Virus record (IMG/VR): IMGVR_UViG_3300007609_000019
Location: 1 to 63,796 of that record
DNA from: a virus
Strand: one strand, 5' to 3'
Length of the DNA: 63,796 bases
Below are positions 45,193-60,100 of the stretch, piece after piece. Below the pieces are notes generated by a model, which saw only the letters and a list, made by a program, of their open reading frames with translations, was not told the DNA's origin and did no database searches. Both the position numbers and the translations under genes were made by a program. Each line of letters opens with the position of its first letter. Position 1 is the stretch's first letter.

Positions 45193-48100
45193 TGGCTTAT
45201 AACGATAATCAAAACGAGTCGGCTCTTCCAGTACCCGGAAAAAATAACAAAAGAACAGCGTCTGATTTTTTACCTAAATATTTTAGAACAGCCGCTAATA
45301 GAAAGTTTTTGCAAGGTACTCTAGATCAGTTAATACAACCCGGTGTTGCTGAAAAGTTAAACTTTTATGCTGGCCGAGAAACAGCAAAAAGTTTTCAAGC
45401 TGAAGATCTGTATCTAAATGACGTAAGCGACAATAGAAAAAATTATCAATTAGAACCAGCACTAGTAATTAAAGATGATTTAGATAATGTAAAATATTAC
45501 AAAGACTACAACGATTATATGAATCAGTTAAGCAATTTTGGTGCTAATACTCAAGACCATAGTCGTACTAATACTCAAGAAAGTTATGCTTGGAACCCAA
45601 ATATTGACTGGGACAAGTTTGTAAATTTCCGTGAATATTACTGGTTACCAAACGGTCCGATGTCGGTAAATGTAAGAGGTCAGTCTAAAGAAGTTACTAG
45701 TACATATACCGTAACACTAGCAGATAATGTTGACAACGTAAGTTATTTGTTTTCTCCAGATGGTCTTACTTCTAATCCTACACTAAAACTATTTAGAGGA
45801 CAAACTTATAAGTTTGAAATTGATACTCCTGGATACCCGATTGCATTTGCAATTAGCAGAACGTTTACTCCAGGCAGTGCTATTGTACAAGCAGGTAACG
45901 AAGGAATACGTGACAATGGTACCTTCGGCGGCACATTATACGATGAAACTGGTACTACTTATGATGTAGGTGGATTTATTGTTGAACCATCAGCAGGCGG
46001 AGTACTAGGATTTGAAGACGACGATAATGTTTCAACTCTTTATCCTGATGGAATTTCAAAATTTGATGAAAATGGAAATGAGATAGAAATTGTTTGGGTA
46101 GAAAAAGGAACAATTGAATTTACTATCCCTGATAACGCACCTGACAGACTATATTATATTAGTAGAAATAATATAGATACTAGTGGATTAATTAGAATTT
46201 ACGACATTGAAGAAAATAGCTTTTTAGATGTAGGAAATGAAGTACTAGGTAAGAAAACATATACTAGTGCTAATGGGGTAACATTTAGTAACGGCATGAA
46301 AATTCGTTTTCAGGGTGATATTACACCAGATGTGTATGAAGAAAATGAATGGTATATCGAAGGCGTCGGTGACAAAATACGTCTAGTTAGAGATGTAGAT
46401 TTAACTATTCCGTCTGCATATTCACAAAATATACAAGTTCCGTTCGATTCAGTAGGATTTGATAATCTTCCATTCGCAAATGCAAGTGCATATGCAGCTG
46501 ATAAAGATTACTTGGTTATTAATAGAGCAAGCCAAGATAGAAATCCATGGAGTAGATATAATAAATGGTTCCATCGAGATGTTATTGAACAAAGTTTTAC
46601 TTATAATAACACACCAGTAGAAATTGATCAAGATGCTAGAGCAAAACGTCCTGTTATTGAGTTTGAAGCAGGATTAAAACTTTTTAACTTCGGTACAGAA
46701 GCAAAGCAAGATGTAGATGTAGTAGATACTTTTACAAAGGATGTATTTTCTACTATTGAAGGTAAAGAAGGATACAACATAGACGGCATAGAACTAGCAG
46801 AAGGCATGCGAATTCTATTTACTGCTGACACTGATATCTTAGTCAGCGGAAAAATCTATCAAGTTAAATTTATTAAGATTGGTAATACAAGACAAATTAG
46901 TCTAGTTGAAACAGATGATACTATGCCTTTAGAAAATGAAACAGCTTTTGTTACACAAGGTAACAAATATGCTGGACAAACTTTCTATTTTAACGGTAGT
47001 GTATGGAATCAAGCACAGCAAAAAACTAAAAGAAACCAGCCACCGTTGTTTGATTTATGTTGCCCATTTGGGTCTGAATATGCAGATGTAACTACATTTG
47101 AAAGTTCTACATTTAGCGGAACTAAAGTATTCAGCTATAGAGAAGGTACAGGAACTGATGACAGCGAACTTGGATTTCCTCTGACTTATAGAACTATTGA
47201 AAATAGTGGTGATATTGTTTTTGATTTTAATTTATTAAATGATAGTTTTACATATCAGTTAGATGAAGAACTTATTACCGTTACTACTGATACTTCTAAT
47301 CTAAGAAAATATACATCTAGAAATACATTTAATTATGTTAACGGTTATAGCTCTATTCCAACCCAAAGTAAACAATATGTTATTAGACAATATGTAGCTG
47401 ACGAACTTAGTTTGAATAATTATACTATTGATGTTTACGATAATGCAGGTGATCTTAATGATTTAAAAGTAGTTGTTTATGTAAATAATAAAATTAAATT
47501 TGAGTTTACTGATTTTGAAATTGACAGAGTTAATAAAAAAGCTTTAGTTAGATTTTATAACGATCTAAATGAAAATGATGTTGTTAAAATAAAAACTTCT
47601 AGCAGTACTGCAAAGAATTCTAATGGATATTACGAGTTTCCACATAACCTCGAAAGAAATCCGTTAAACAATGATATAACTGAATTTACACTAGGCGAAG
47701 TTATTGATCATGTTGATACTATGATTGAAGAAATAAATGGCTTTGCAGGAACCTACCCTGGCACAAGTAATCTTCGTGATTTAGGTGACTTAGATAGATT
47801 TGGCAAACGTTTTGTAAAACATAGTGGTCCTATCAATTTACCGTTATATCACACTACTAGTAAAAAGTATAATATTATAAATGCAATAAGATATTCAAAA
47901 CAAGAGTATGCAAAATTCAAAAGAATATTTTTAGAAACAGCAGAAAAGTTAGGATTAGATACTCTTCCAAAACAACATGTTGATGCAATATTAAAAGAAA
48001 TAAACAAAGATAAAATTAAAAGTCAGCCATTCTACTTCAGTGATATGATTCCTGTTGGAGCCAATAATGCTATTGAATATAAAGTTTTAGATAGTAGAAC

Positions 48101-51100
48101 TAGACTCTATGCATTATCAAATGATTTTAATTTAGCATCGTTAAGTCCAAAAGCAGTTTTAGTTTATCTAAACAATAAACAACTAAAGCATGGACTAGAT
48201 TATAATTTTGATAATCAAGGCTTTGTGAGTATCAATGCAGGACAACAAGTAAATGATATAATTACAATTTATGAATACGAAAGTACTGACGGATCTTATG
48301 TTGCACCTACACCAACTAAACTAGGATTGTTTCCTAAATACGAACCTCAATTATTAATTGACGACACTTACCAAACAAGTGAACCAATTACTACAGGCCC
48401 ATTTAAGATATACGGTGAAGTTGCAGAAGGATTTTTCCGTGCAGGAACTAGAGGTTGGTTCTATCCTGTGTTCACTTCAGAAGCAGCAGCACAGGAATAT
48501 GCAGAGCAGCAAGGCTTACAAGAAACAACTTCACATACTCATCAGTTTTTAGGACTCAATAGAGTACTTTATATGCCGAACATTGGCAGCACACACGGTG
48601 GCCAAGATAATCCAAGTTTTGATACATACCCAGTTGGCATTCCTATGATCAAAGGCCACGACGGAAGTTATGTTAGAGCGTATCTTGATTATCGAGATGA
48701 ATTGTTAATTGAATTAGAAAATCGTATTTTTAATAATATTAAAATTGATTACGACATTAATAAAATTGATATTAAAACATTCGAAGGTGGTGAATTTAGA
48801 AATAGTTTATTTACTAGAGAAGAAATTAATAATACCTTACTAGGTGATTTTACAGAATGGTTACAATTAGTAGATAACGATTATACAGATAATTTCTTTT
48901 ATCTAAGACAAAATGAATTTACATTTAATTACGGATCTTTTAGTAGCCCGACTGGTAAATCGTTAGCAGGTTTTTGGAGAGGTATATACAATTATATCTA
49001 TGACACAGATACTCCTCACACAACTCCTTGGGAAATGTTAGGGTTTGCGATTAAACCAGATTGGTGGAACAAGACGTATGGTCCTGCACCATACACTAGA
49101 GAAAATAATATTTTATGGAAAGATCTAGAAGAAGGTGTAGTCCGCAGACCTAATCAGCCTATAGAATATAGACCAAATTATTCCCGTCCTAATCTGCGTA
49201 ACTTTATTCCTGTTGATAGCCAAGGACGATTGAAAGCACCACTTGCTGCTGGTGTAGTTAATGGGTTTGTACTTCGCCAAGCTTCTGATAATTTTACATT
49301 CGGAGATCAATCTCCTGTAGAAGCTGCATGGAGAAGAAGTTCTGAATATCCATTTGCAATTATTACATCTTATTTGCTTAACAATCCTGCTAAGGCACTT
49401 GGATTAGGTTTTGATTTAAGTAGAATAGAAAGAAATTTAGCAGGTCAGTGGAGTTATACTGAAACACAAAAACCGTTGCAACTTAATAATGTTTTATTAC
49501 CAAATACATATCAAAGTTCACAAAGAATACAGACTTCAGGCTTTGTAAACTACATTTATAATCTAATTTCAAGTGATATATTATCAGTGTATAACGAATA
49601 TGTTGATGATATATCAAGAATTACAAATCAATTAGGATTTAAATTAGGCGGCTTTACTGATAAACAAAAAATTAATTTGTTATTAGATTCTAAGTCACCT
49701 CAGCAAGTTCAAACTGATGGCGGAATTTTTGTACCACAAGAAAATTATAAGGTATTTTTAAATACTAGTTCTCCTATTGATATTATTACTTACTCCGGTA
49801 TTGTTATTGAAAAAATATCTTCAGGGTTTGTAATTAGAGGATACAATCAAAATGACCCTGTTTTCAAATATTACGATTACATTAGCAGCTCTAAAACTAT
49901 TCCAGTTACTGTCGGCGGGATTTCCGAAGCAACAACACCGTGGGAATCAGGCAAGCGTTATGAAAAGGGCACGGTAGTAGAGAATAACAATTCTTATTAT
50001 AGAGTTGTAACTACTTTTACAGCCGGTGAGCAATTTGATACAGAAAATTTAGCCAAACTTCCAGGACTTCCTACATTAGGCGGCAAAACTGCATTGTTCC
50101 GTAGAAATTTTGACAAAAGACAAATTAAACTTTTATCATACGGCTCTAAACTAAACACTAGTCAAGAAGTAGTTGATTTTATTTTGGGTTATGGTGAATA
50201 TTTAAAAGCCCAAGGTTTTACTTTTGATAATGTCGAAGTTGACGGATCGGTTGAAAATTGGGATAAATCTGCTAGAGAATTCCTATTTTGGACAACACAA
50301 GGTTGGGCAAGCGGCACGGTTCTAAGTATTTCACCGAGTGCCGGTAAGTTAGAATTTGATCCGATTTATAGCGTAGTAGACGATTTATCAGATCCGTTCT
50401 ATCCTTATAGTATACTCAAATCAAATGGTGATCCATTAGATGTATCATTTAGGACAATGTTAAGAGATGGAAATAGTTTCGGCATCCAAACAGCAGTCAA
50501 TAATGACCAAGAAGGATTGTATAACGTTTCATTACCTTTGGTACAAAAAGAGCACGTAGTGCTTTTAGATAATAGTACTATCTTTAATGATGTCATTTAT
50601 AAACCAGAAACTGGTTATAGACAAGAACGTTTAAAAGTTCTGGGATATAGATCAGATGAATGGGAAGGTGGTTTAAACATTCCTGGATTTGTTTACGATG
50701 ATGCAAAGGTTGTTGATTGGGAAACATGGGAAGATTATACAATTGGTAGTATTGTTAAATTTAAACAATTTTATTATGTTGCTACTAAAAACGTTACTGG
50801 CGCAGCAGAGTTCGATCCAACTGGCTGGTATCGTCTTAGCGAAAAACCTGAATCAGAATTAGTTACTAACTTTGATTATAGAATTAATCAATTTGCAGAT
50901 TTTTATGATTTAGATACTGCTGGGTTTGATGAAGAGCTACAAAAAATGGCTCAACATTTAACTGCATATCAAAAAAGAGATTATCTAGCAAATATTATTA
51001 ATGATGATGTAAGTCAATATAAATTCTATCAAGGATTTATACAAGACAAAGGTACAAAAAACGCTTTAGATAAACTCTTTAAAAAACTAAGCAGTGCAAA

Positions 51101-54100
51101 CAAAGAAAGTCTAGAATTTTATGAAGAGTGGGCATTACAAGTTGGTCGTTATGGCGCAACTGACAATATTGAACAGGTTGAATTTAACCTAGAAGAAAAC
51201 AAAATGGTCGAATCTCCTCAGATAATTGAATTAGCTGAAAGATTACCGGAAACTAATTTTGAAAAAATATACAGAATACTTCCTCAAGAAGTTTATGACA
51301 GGCCACTAGACTATGATCACAATCCGTTCCCTATAACCGTATTAAACATTGATTCTAGATCTAATGTAGTCAAAAGCGGCGGCTATGTTGCAGAAGACGA
51401 TGTAACTTACATTGCCGGAACTATAGAAGAACTTGCTGGCACAGATACTAATCTTATTAGCTTGTCTGATTATATATGGATACCTGGATTTAGAGATCAA
51501 GAATGGGCAGTATTCCAGAATACTGATTCTGGATTGCGAGTTAATCGAGTTGTAAAAACAGGCAGAACAGCTAGCACTGGCGAGTTTATTGCAGAAGTTT
51601 ATACAAATAAATGGGCTGCTAATTTTGTAACAGAAGACGATTTAATATCTATTAGAGGATCTCAAACTCAACGTATTACTGGCATATATAAAATTAACTC
51701 TATCAACTTAGACAAAATTGAAATATTATTACCGAGTAATAATTTTATTCAATTTGCCGACGAAGATTTTATGTTAACCAAACTTAGAAATGTTCGTGTT
51801 CCAGACTTAGAATCTCTAAATGCTCTAGTACAAGAAAACATCTACACTGGACAAAAAATATGGGTCGACGATTTTGATAACAACGGTAATTGGTCAGTTG
51901 TTGAAAACACTAGACAATTTACTAGATCTAATAGTATTTCTAACCCAACAGAATTTGACAGCACTCAGCATGAGTTTTCAAAATCAATAGCTGCATCAAG
52001 TAATAACTTAGATGTGTTTATTGGCGCACCTGGTGATCAAAATGGCAAAGTTCATGTGTTTAAGAGAACAAAAGAAAATTGGGATCTTCGTAATACACAA
52101 GAACTAGGATTTAATTCATATCCTTTAGAATGGAAGCCTAACACACAATTTTTTGTATCTAACAAGATTGCTTACTACAATGATATGCTATCAACTCCTC
52201 GATGGGAATATTATGTTGCAAATACTACGCATATAAGTGGATCGTCTCTTAACAAAAGATTGTTAGAAGACGGCACAGAAGAAACACTTACAACTTTGTG
52301 GAGATCAGTTAGTGATCCTCAAGAATTCTTAAATCCGATTGGAAGTAATTTTGGTGAAAGTGTTGCTGCATCACCAGACGGTGAATATGTAGTAGTTGGT
52401 ATTCCAAATGCTAGTGAAGTAAAAACTAGAGACAAAGGCGAATTTGATCCGTCGCAAACATATGCTAAAAATGATATTGTAAGATATAGGAGTTCTATCT
52501 GGAAAGCAAACAGAGAAATCTTACCCGAAGTATCTGCCCAGCCTTTCTCAACTTTTGATACGTATAACAACATTATCAGTGCATCGGACGCTGATAGTAC
52601 CAGTATTACTTTGTTAATGACAGCTGATCCTGGTATTAACAGAAATATTGCTGACGGCGACGATAATTTAAAGCATTTCTTAGTCAAAGCACCAAAGGAT
52701 ATGTACCTAGGAACTAAGCCTAATGACCGTGTAACACTATATTGGAATGAAGTAAGTTATGCATATCCTACACTAGATCCTAACGAACCATTCGATGGTG
52801 AAATTGACAATATAGATTTTGCTAGCCTATCAAGAACACATACGATTGAAGAAAAAATTGATCATGTATTCTTTTTTGATACATTTGTAACTATTCCAAA
52901 TGTAGGCGACATAATCGAAAATGATACCGGTAGTGCAGAAGTTCATTATGTGTCTGTAAAAAATGACAGCATGGTTGTTTATGTTAAAAACACAAATGGC
53001 ATCTTTGGAATATCTGGAGAGCTATTTACGGTTGACGAAAACTTCTTAGGATTTTATGAAGAACAAGGTTATAGCACTTCTGATAACTTAGGCGGCTTTT
53101 GGTTTATAAGCAACTACGATGCAGAGAATCCTGCAGATCCAAACAACTTTGTCTATTACAATAACGGAAGATATTTCGATCAAGGCAAAGGCTTAGTCTA
53201 TGTTGATGTACAAGTAAGTGACGATCAGTTAGACCCTAATCCGTATTATAACATACAAGGTACTATACAAGAAATTGGACCTTACGTAACTAAGAAAAAT
53301 CAAGTTAGTTTTATCACCCAACTTAGTTTTGAAGGAGACCTAGGCGGCGTTGAAAGCATTTACCCATCAGACTTATGGGTAGTACGTGCAGGTAAGGAAT
53401 TTACTAATACTATTGATGCTGGTGATATAATTGAATTTGAATTGTTTGAAGGCGACAACAGAGTAGTAGATTTTACAAATACAGGCCTAAGCTACGATGC
53501 AATAAATGGAACACAAACCGTACAAGAAAAATGGGACGGATATATTGATTTCGATCTAGTACCTGGACGTACAGGAGATGTATTTGAACCTAAGGCTGAT
53601 TGGGAATTTGATACTGAGTCGAATAACTTTGTTTATGTTGGCGATGGAGACACGGTAGAAGATGCACAAATACCATTCGATGAGTTCGGCGGGCTAGCTG
53701 CTACAAGTTCAACAACAAGTAGTGCTAAAGTCAAATTTGTACAAAGAAACTTTAACAGACTAAGAGTTTATCTTAAAATAGAACCTACTAGTGTTGGTAG
53801 ATTTGTTGAACTTAATAATATTGGTAGCTATCAGTTACGCAGAGTGCGTGCAGGCACAGCTGACAGAATTATGGGTATTGTTGACGATACTAATAACAAC
53901 ATTAACTTAGGTACAGAAAAAGTCGGTGAACTTATTGTTTTCCGTAATACAGAAACATTTGATGCTGTTAGTGAATGGAATAATGTTGTTCCTCTCGTTG
54001 ACGAAGAATATATTATTTACAACGAAGGTTCTGATGTTGATGGTGTTTCGCGTGCAGCTAATCCTCCGTATAGTTTAAACAAAGATTATACTCAGATCTA

Positions 54101-57100
54101 TAATATACCTGCTGATAAATCGGGAACAGCTGGACCTGATAATGAAGGTGCAATTGCAATCTATAGAAGAAAACGTGACGGCGCTTACGAATTACAACGC
54201 ATACTAGTAAGTGAGTATCGAACAACTGATAGACAATTTGGTAAACATATACAAATAGCCCAAGACGAAAGCTATTATACACTTATGGTATCTAGTGATC
54301 CAGTAGGTTTAGCTAGAGACCAAGAAGGAGAATGGAGAAAAAATCCTGGCAGCATCGAAATATTCCGACATGGTAGCAAAGATGTTAACTTTGCAGGTGA
54401 ATACCAATTTAGAGAGTATAGTGAAGGCGAAGTTGTAACATTCAAAGACGACTATTACGAAGCAATAAAAGATTCTCCAATAGACGAAAATTTACAATTT
54501 ATTAGAAATAGTTTGTATTGGAAAAACATTAGTTGGCGCCGTTCTACAGATGAAAACTTTAGAGGCGAGTTTAATTCTGCACAAAGCTATGCAACAGGCA
54601 ATATTGTTGAATTTAATAATAATTTATATAGTGCATTAACAAATATTTCTCAAGGCGCTGCATGGAATAGTGCAGACTGGAATCTAATAGATTACAAAAT
54701 TGACTATATTGGATATTTGCCTAATCTAACTGGCAAAGCTTATTTTGACGAAGAAGTTTTCGATCCTATTGAAAATATTGATCAATTTGCACAATCATTT
54801 AGTTTAAGTGAAGATGCAAATACTTTAGTTGTAAGTTCTAGACAAACTGAAACAGATAGTACAGAAACTATTAAAATTATAGTTTACAAGCAGTTTGACG
54901 ACAAGTATATGGTTTCTCAAATCGTAGAAAGACCAGTAGATGCTGATAAAGAATCATGGGGCCAGCAGGTTACTATTAACCCTCAAGGCACATCTTTTGC
55001 AGTAAGTGCAAACTTAGCTGACAACATTAAAAACGATCAAGGATTAGTTTATGTTTATTCTTTAGGTACTGACGGATTCTTTGGAGTCGCTGGCAATCCA
55101 ACACAAACACTAGCATCTCCAAACAACGAAGTAGCAGAGCAATTTGGACATAAAATACATTTTGGCAATGATAATCTTGTTGTAACAAGTTTAAATGGCG
55201 ATCAGCTTATACCTACTAGATTTGATACAAAAACCGAATATGTTGATTCGTACTTAGTTGGATATGATTCTGGTATAGATCTAAAATCCTTAAATGATAT
55301 ACTATTTAAATCAGTAGTAGATGGTGTTTTCGAGTATAGAGATTATAAACTTTATACTAATGATTTAATTAACTATTTTGGTAAAACTTATAAAGTACTA
55401 GTTGATACGGTTTATAATCCTAGCTCTTTTGATGTAACAGATACTTTAACATTTAATGAAGTAGAACCTCAGCCGATATATGTTGATACGGTTTTTGACT
55501 CAACATCGGCTGATTCAGAAAGCGAAACTACATTTGATAGTGGATTTACAACATTCCAAAATATTAAACTAGACACTGGAGTAGTTTATGTATACGAGAA
55601 CCTTTCTGATAGACTAGTTTATGCAGAGTCGTTTAGATATGAAAATGCGGGTGTTGAATTTGGCGAAAACATACATTCAGTGAATAATCACGTTTATGTT
55701 GGAATGACTGATCAGTTATTAAACAGCACTAAAGGTATAGTACTTGACTATAGAAAAGGCAAAGGATTGTCTAGTTGGAATAAAATTAGACAATCGATAC
55801 CTGCTGTAGATATAACTAAAATTCGTGGAGCATTCCTATATAACAAGCGTACCGATCAAATTGTTTCTTACATAGACTACATTGATCCTATACAGGGAAA
55901 AATTGCAGGCCCAGCAGATCAAGATATTACTTATAAAACTGGATTCGATCCTGCAAAATATAACACAGGGGCAACAGCTGATAGTAGTGTTGATAAAGAT
56001 CTAGCGTGGGGCAAAGATTATGTAGGTCAGGTATGGTGGAATATTCACAGCGCAAGATTTGCTTATCCTTATCAAGGATCGAGCGTAGAACAGCGCGACC
56101 AGTGGAACCGACTATTGCCAGGATCAAGAATTGATGTGTATGAGTGGGTTGAAAGTCAATATCCACCGAGTCAATGGGACGAAATATCTGGAACTGACCA
56201 AGGTATAATAGAAGGCATTGACGGAAGAAGTTTGTATGGAGATACTAAATTTACAACAAAACTTGAATATGACGACATTGCTAAAGTATTCAATACTAAG
56301 TTTTACTTCTGGGTTGGAAATAGTAAAGTTGTTCCACAAGCTAATAATAGAAAACTTAATACTAGAGATATTGCTAGATTTATTAGCCGTCCGAGAGAAC
56401 AAGGTTATAGATTTATTAGCTTTATCGGTTCTAACAAATTTATTTTAAATAATTTTGATAACTTAATAACCAGTGACGATTTAGTATTAAACATTAAGTA
56501 TGCAACAAACGATAATCTAGAACAAAATGTTCACAGCCAATATCAGCTTATTAGCGATGGACTAGAAACAAGTGTTCCTAATGCTGATATTGAGCGTAAA
56601 TGGTTTGATAGTTTAATAGGATTTGACACTAATGGACGCCAGGTACCGGATACTAAAGTACCTATTAAAAATCGCTACGGTGTACAGAATCGTCCAAGAC
56701 AGAGTATGTTTGTCAATAGATTTGAAGCACTAAAGCAATACATAGAACGTGTAAATAGTGTTTTAAAAGAAAACTTAATCGTTGACTTGTATGATTTTTC
56801 TGCATTAGATCAAAAAGAAGAATTACCAGAATTCATTAACGGTGACTATGATATTGCAATTGATAGTTATTCAGAATTAAGATTTGTAAGTACAAACAAA
56901 ATACAGCAAGCAGAACTAACACCTGTTATTAATAACGGTAAAATTACAAACGTACTAATTACTAATCCGGGCAGAGGCTACAAAGTTGCTCCAAGTTTTG
57001 AAATTTCTGGAGCAAATACAGGTACTGGTGCAGATATAGAATTAGAAATTAATAATCTAGGACAGATTGTTAATGTTATCATTAACAATCAAGGATCGGG

Positions 57101-60100
57101 ATATGCAGAAACTACAAAAATCTTTGTTAGAAAATTTAGTGTACTAATAAACAGCGATTCAACTATTTTTGACAAGTGGAGCATCTATGGATATGACGAG
57201 TCTACAAGAACTTGGTTTAGAAGAAGCATCCAAGATTACGATGTAACACAATATTGGGATTATGTAGACTGGTATGCCGAAGGTTATAACGAATTTACAG
57301 AAATAGATGAAGTTATTGATCAAACCTATCAGCTGACTTCGCTAGATAACACAATCAAAAGTGTTGTTAAAATTAAAAACGTCGGAACTGGCGGCTGGCT
57401 TCTTTTAGAAAAAATCAATAATGAAGACACTGGTGATTATACCGTAAACTATAAAACAATTGGACGTGAAAACGGCACAATACAATTTAAGGACACATTA
57501 TATGATTACGGTAAAAATACGGTTGGATATAGTAATCGAAGTTTTGATAGTTTCTTCTATGATAATAATCCTGCAAAAGAGTTAAGAATTATACTTAACA
57601 CTATTAAAGATAATCTATTTGTTAGCGATCTAAGAGTAAATTACAATCAATTGTTCCTAGCAAGTTTGCGTTATATCTTAAGTGAACAAAATAGTGTTGA
57701 CTGGATGTTTAAAACAAGCTTTGTTAACGCTACACATAATTTAGGAGAGTTGTTCCAAGATATTACATTTAATGCTGATAATCTAGACAATTACAAAGAG
57801 TATGTTGAAGAAGTTAAACCATTTAAAACTAATATTAGAGAATATGTAAGTGCTTATGAAAAAACAGAACCTACAAATACATCAATTAGTGACTTTGATT
57901 TAGCACCAATATACGATTCATTTAGTAATAGTATCCAAGCTTCATCTGCATATGTATCTAACGGAATTGCAACTGGCTTAGACGATAGCTTTGATGAACA
58001 TCCTAGAAAACAATGGTTAGATAACTACGGTTATCAAATTAAAGAAATAATCATTAGTGATCCAGGCGAAGGTTATACATATAAACCTGTTGTTAAAATT
58101 ATAAGTGATGTTGGCACAGGTGCGACTGCAGAAGCATTCCTTGGTTATGGTAAAGTTACAAAGGTTAAAATTACAAATCCTGGAACTGGTTATACTAAAG
58201 CACCTACAATATTGATAGAAGGCCCGTTAAGTGATAATGGTCGACTAGCAACTGCTACTGCGGTTTTAGGAAACGGTGTTGTTCGTACTCCTAGTATAAG
58301 AATTAAATTTGATAGAACTGCTGGTACTTACTTTATTGAAGATTTATTCGAAACAGAAACTTTTACAGGATCTGAGTTTGAATCTAGATTTGATTTAAAA
58401 TGGCCAATGGATATTGATACAAAGAAAGTAAAGGTTTATCTTGACGGTATAGAACAATTAAGAAGTACATATACTTTTGAAAATCTAGAAAACACTGATG
58501 CTGGTTATACTAGAAGCCAAGGCAGAGTAACATTTACTACACCTCCTTCTTTGAACACTTCAATTGTTGTAGAATATTATAAACCGTTAGATATGCTAGG
58601 TGCTGAAGACAGAATTAAGCACGCATATAATCCATTAACAACTATGTTTGGTAATGATCTAGCACAACTAATGACCGGAGTAGATTACGGCGGCGTTGAA
58701 ATACGAGGATTCGAATTTGAAACCGCAGCAGGTTGGGATAGCCAAGGTTGGTACACAGATACATGGGATACATTCTCAAGTGTGTTTGAAGACGAAATTT
58801 TTACAGCTGACGAATCTACGGTAGCAGTTGAACTTTCTCAACCACTAGAGCAAGGTATTGTATATAACGTATATAGAAAAAGTGCAGGTGATGAAATTGC
58901 TGTAAGACTTGATGATCCAGATTTTGATGCAGGAACTCCGAGTAATACAGATGCAATTATGAATAGCATTACTGGCGACGGAGTTACTGATGTTATTGAT
59001 CTAACTCAATATGGTATACTATTACTAGATGGTGATACACTTATTGTAAGAAAAATTACAAGTGAAGGCGTAGCTAATATTGACACTGAAAGTTACGATC
59101 AGCAGTTAAGTGGCGGTGATTTAGCATATACTACTGCTACAGGAAAAAATGCAGAAGATATTGTTGTAGACGGTGATGGTTTCCAAAGTGTATCTGCTCA
59201 AGGCGGTCCAGAAGAACTAGTACCAGGTCAAGTGTACGACACTTTAGATATTAAGGTTTATACAAAAGACAGCAGCGGCCAAGGTGTTATTTTTAGTCAA
59301 AACTACAATATGGATGCAAGCATAAGCACATATGATCTAGGCACAACTCCTGGATCTAGTGATAGTGTATTTGTTAAAGTTGACAATGTAATATTAGACA
59401 GCGACAGCTATTCAATTGATTATGATAATAATACCGTTACCGTAGACAATCCGCAAGATGATGTAGATTTAAGTATTATAACTATAAGTCAAAGTACACA
59501 AAATATTGTAGATTTTGGTAAATTATATGGCGACATATCTACTACTGATTACGAAACATCAATTTATTATGTTCCGACTCTAAACGCAGCTGGCGAACCA
59601 GAAACACCTATCAACGAAGTGTATGATGTTTTTGCTAACATCAATGGCATAGCAGAAAGTGTAGTACTTGTTGAACAATATGCTCCTGGATACATTAGTA
59701 TTAGATTTGAAAGCACTCTTTTAAATGAAGATGTTATCAATTATACTATTTTTGAAGGCACTGAGCAAGTTAACTATAGTCAGATTACTAAAGATAGTTT
59801 TGTAGGCGATGGATCTACTATAGAGTTCGAATTAGCTACTGCTCCATTTTATGCATTGCCTACACAGCATAATATTATGGTTAAAGTAGATAATAGAATT
59901 TTAAATGCAGGATATAATATTCAGTATACAATACCTGAAAACAATCAAAGAGAGTATCAGCTGGAAACGTTCCAGCAGCCGGCTGGATCTACTCAAGCAT
60001 CGGATCTAGAAATATATCTAAACGGAGAGTTAATTGAAACTCCAGTAGAATGGAGATTTGACATCAATAATGCTAGTGTTATACTTTCAGATGAAACTGG

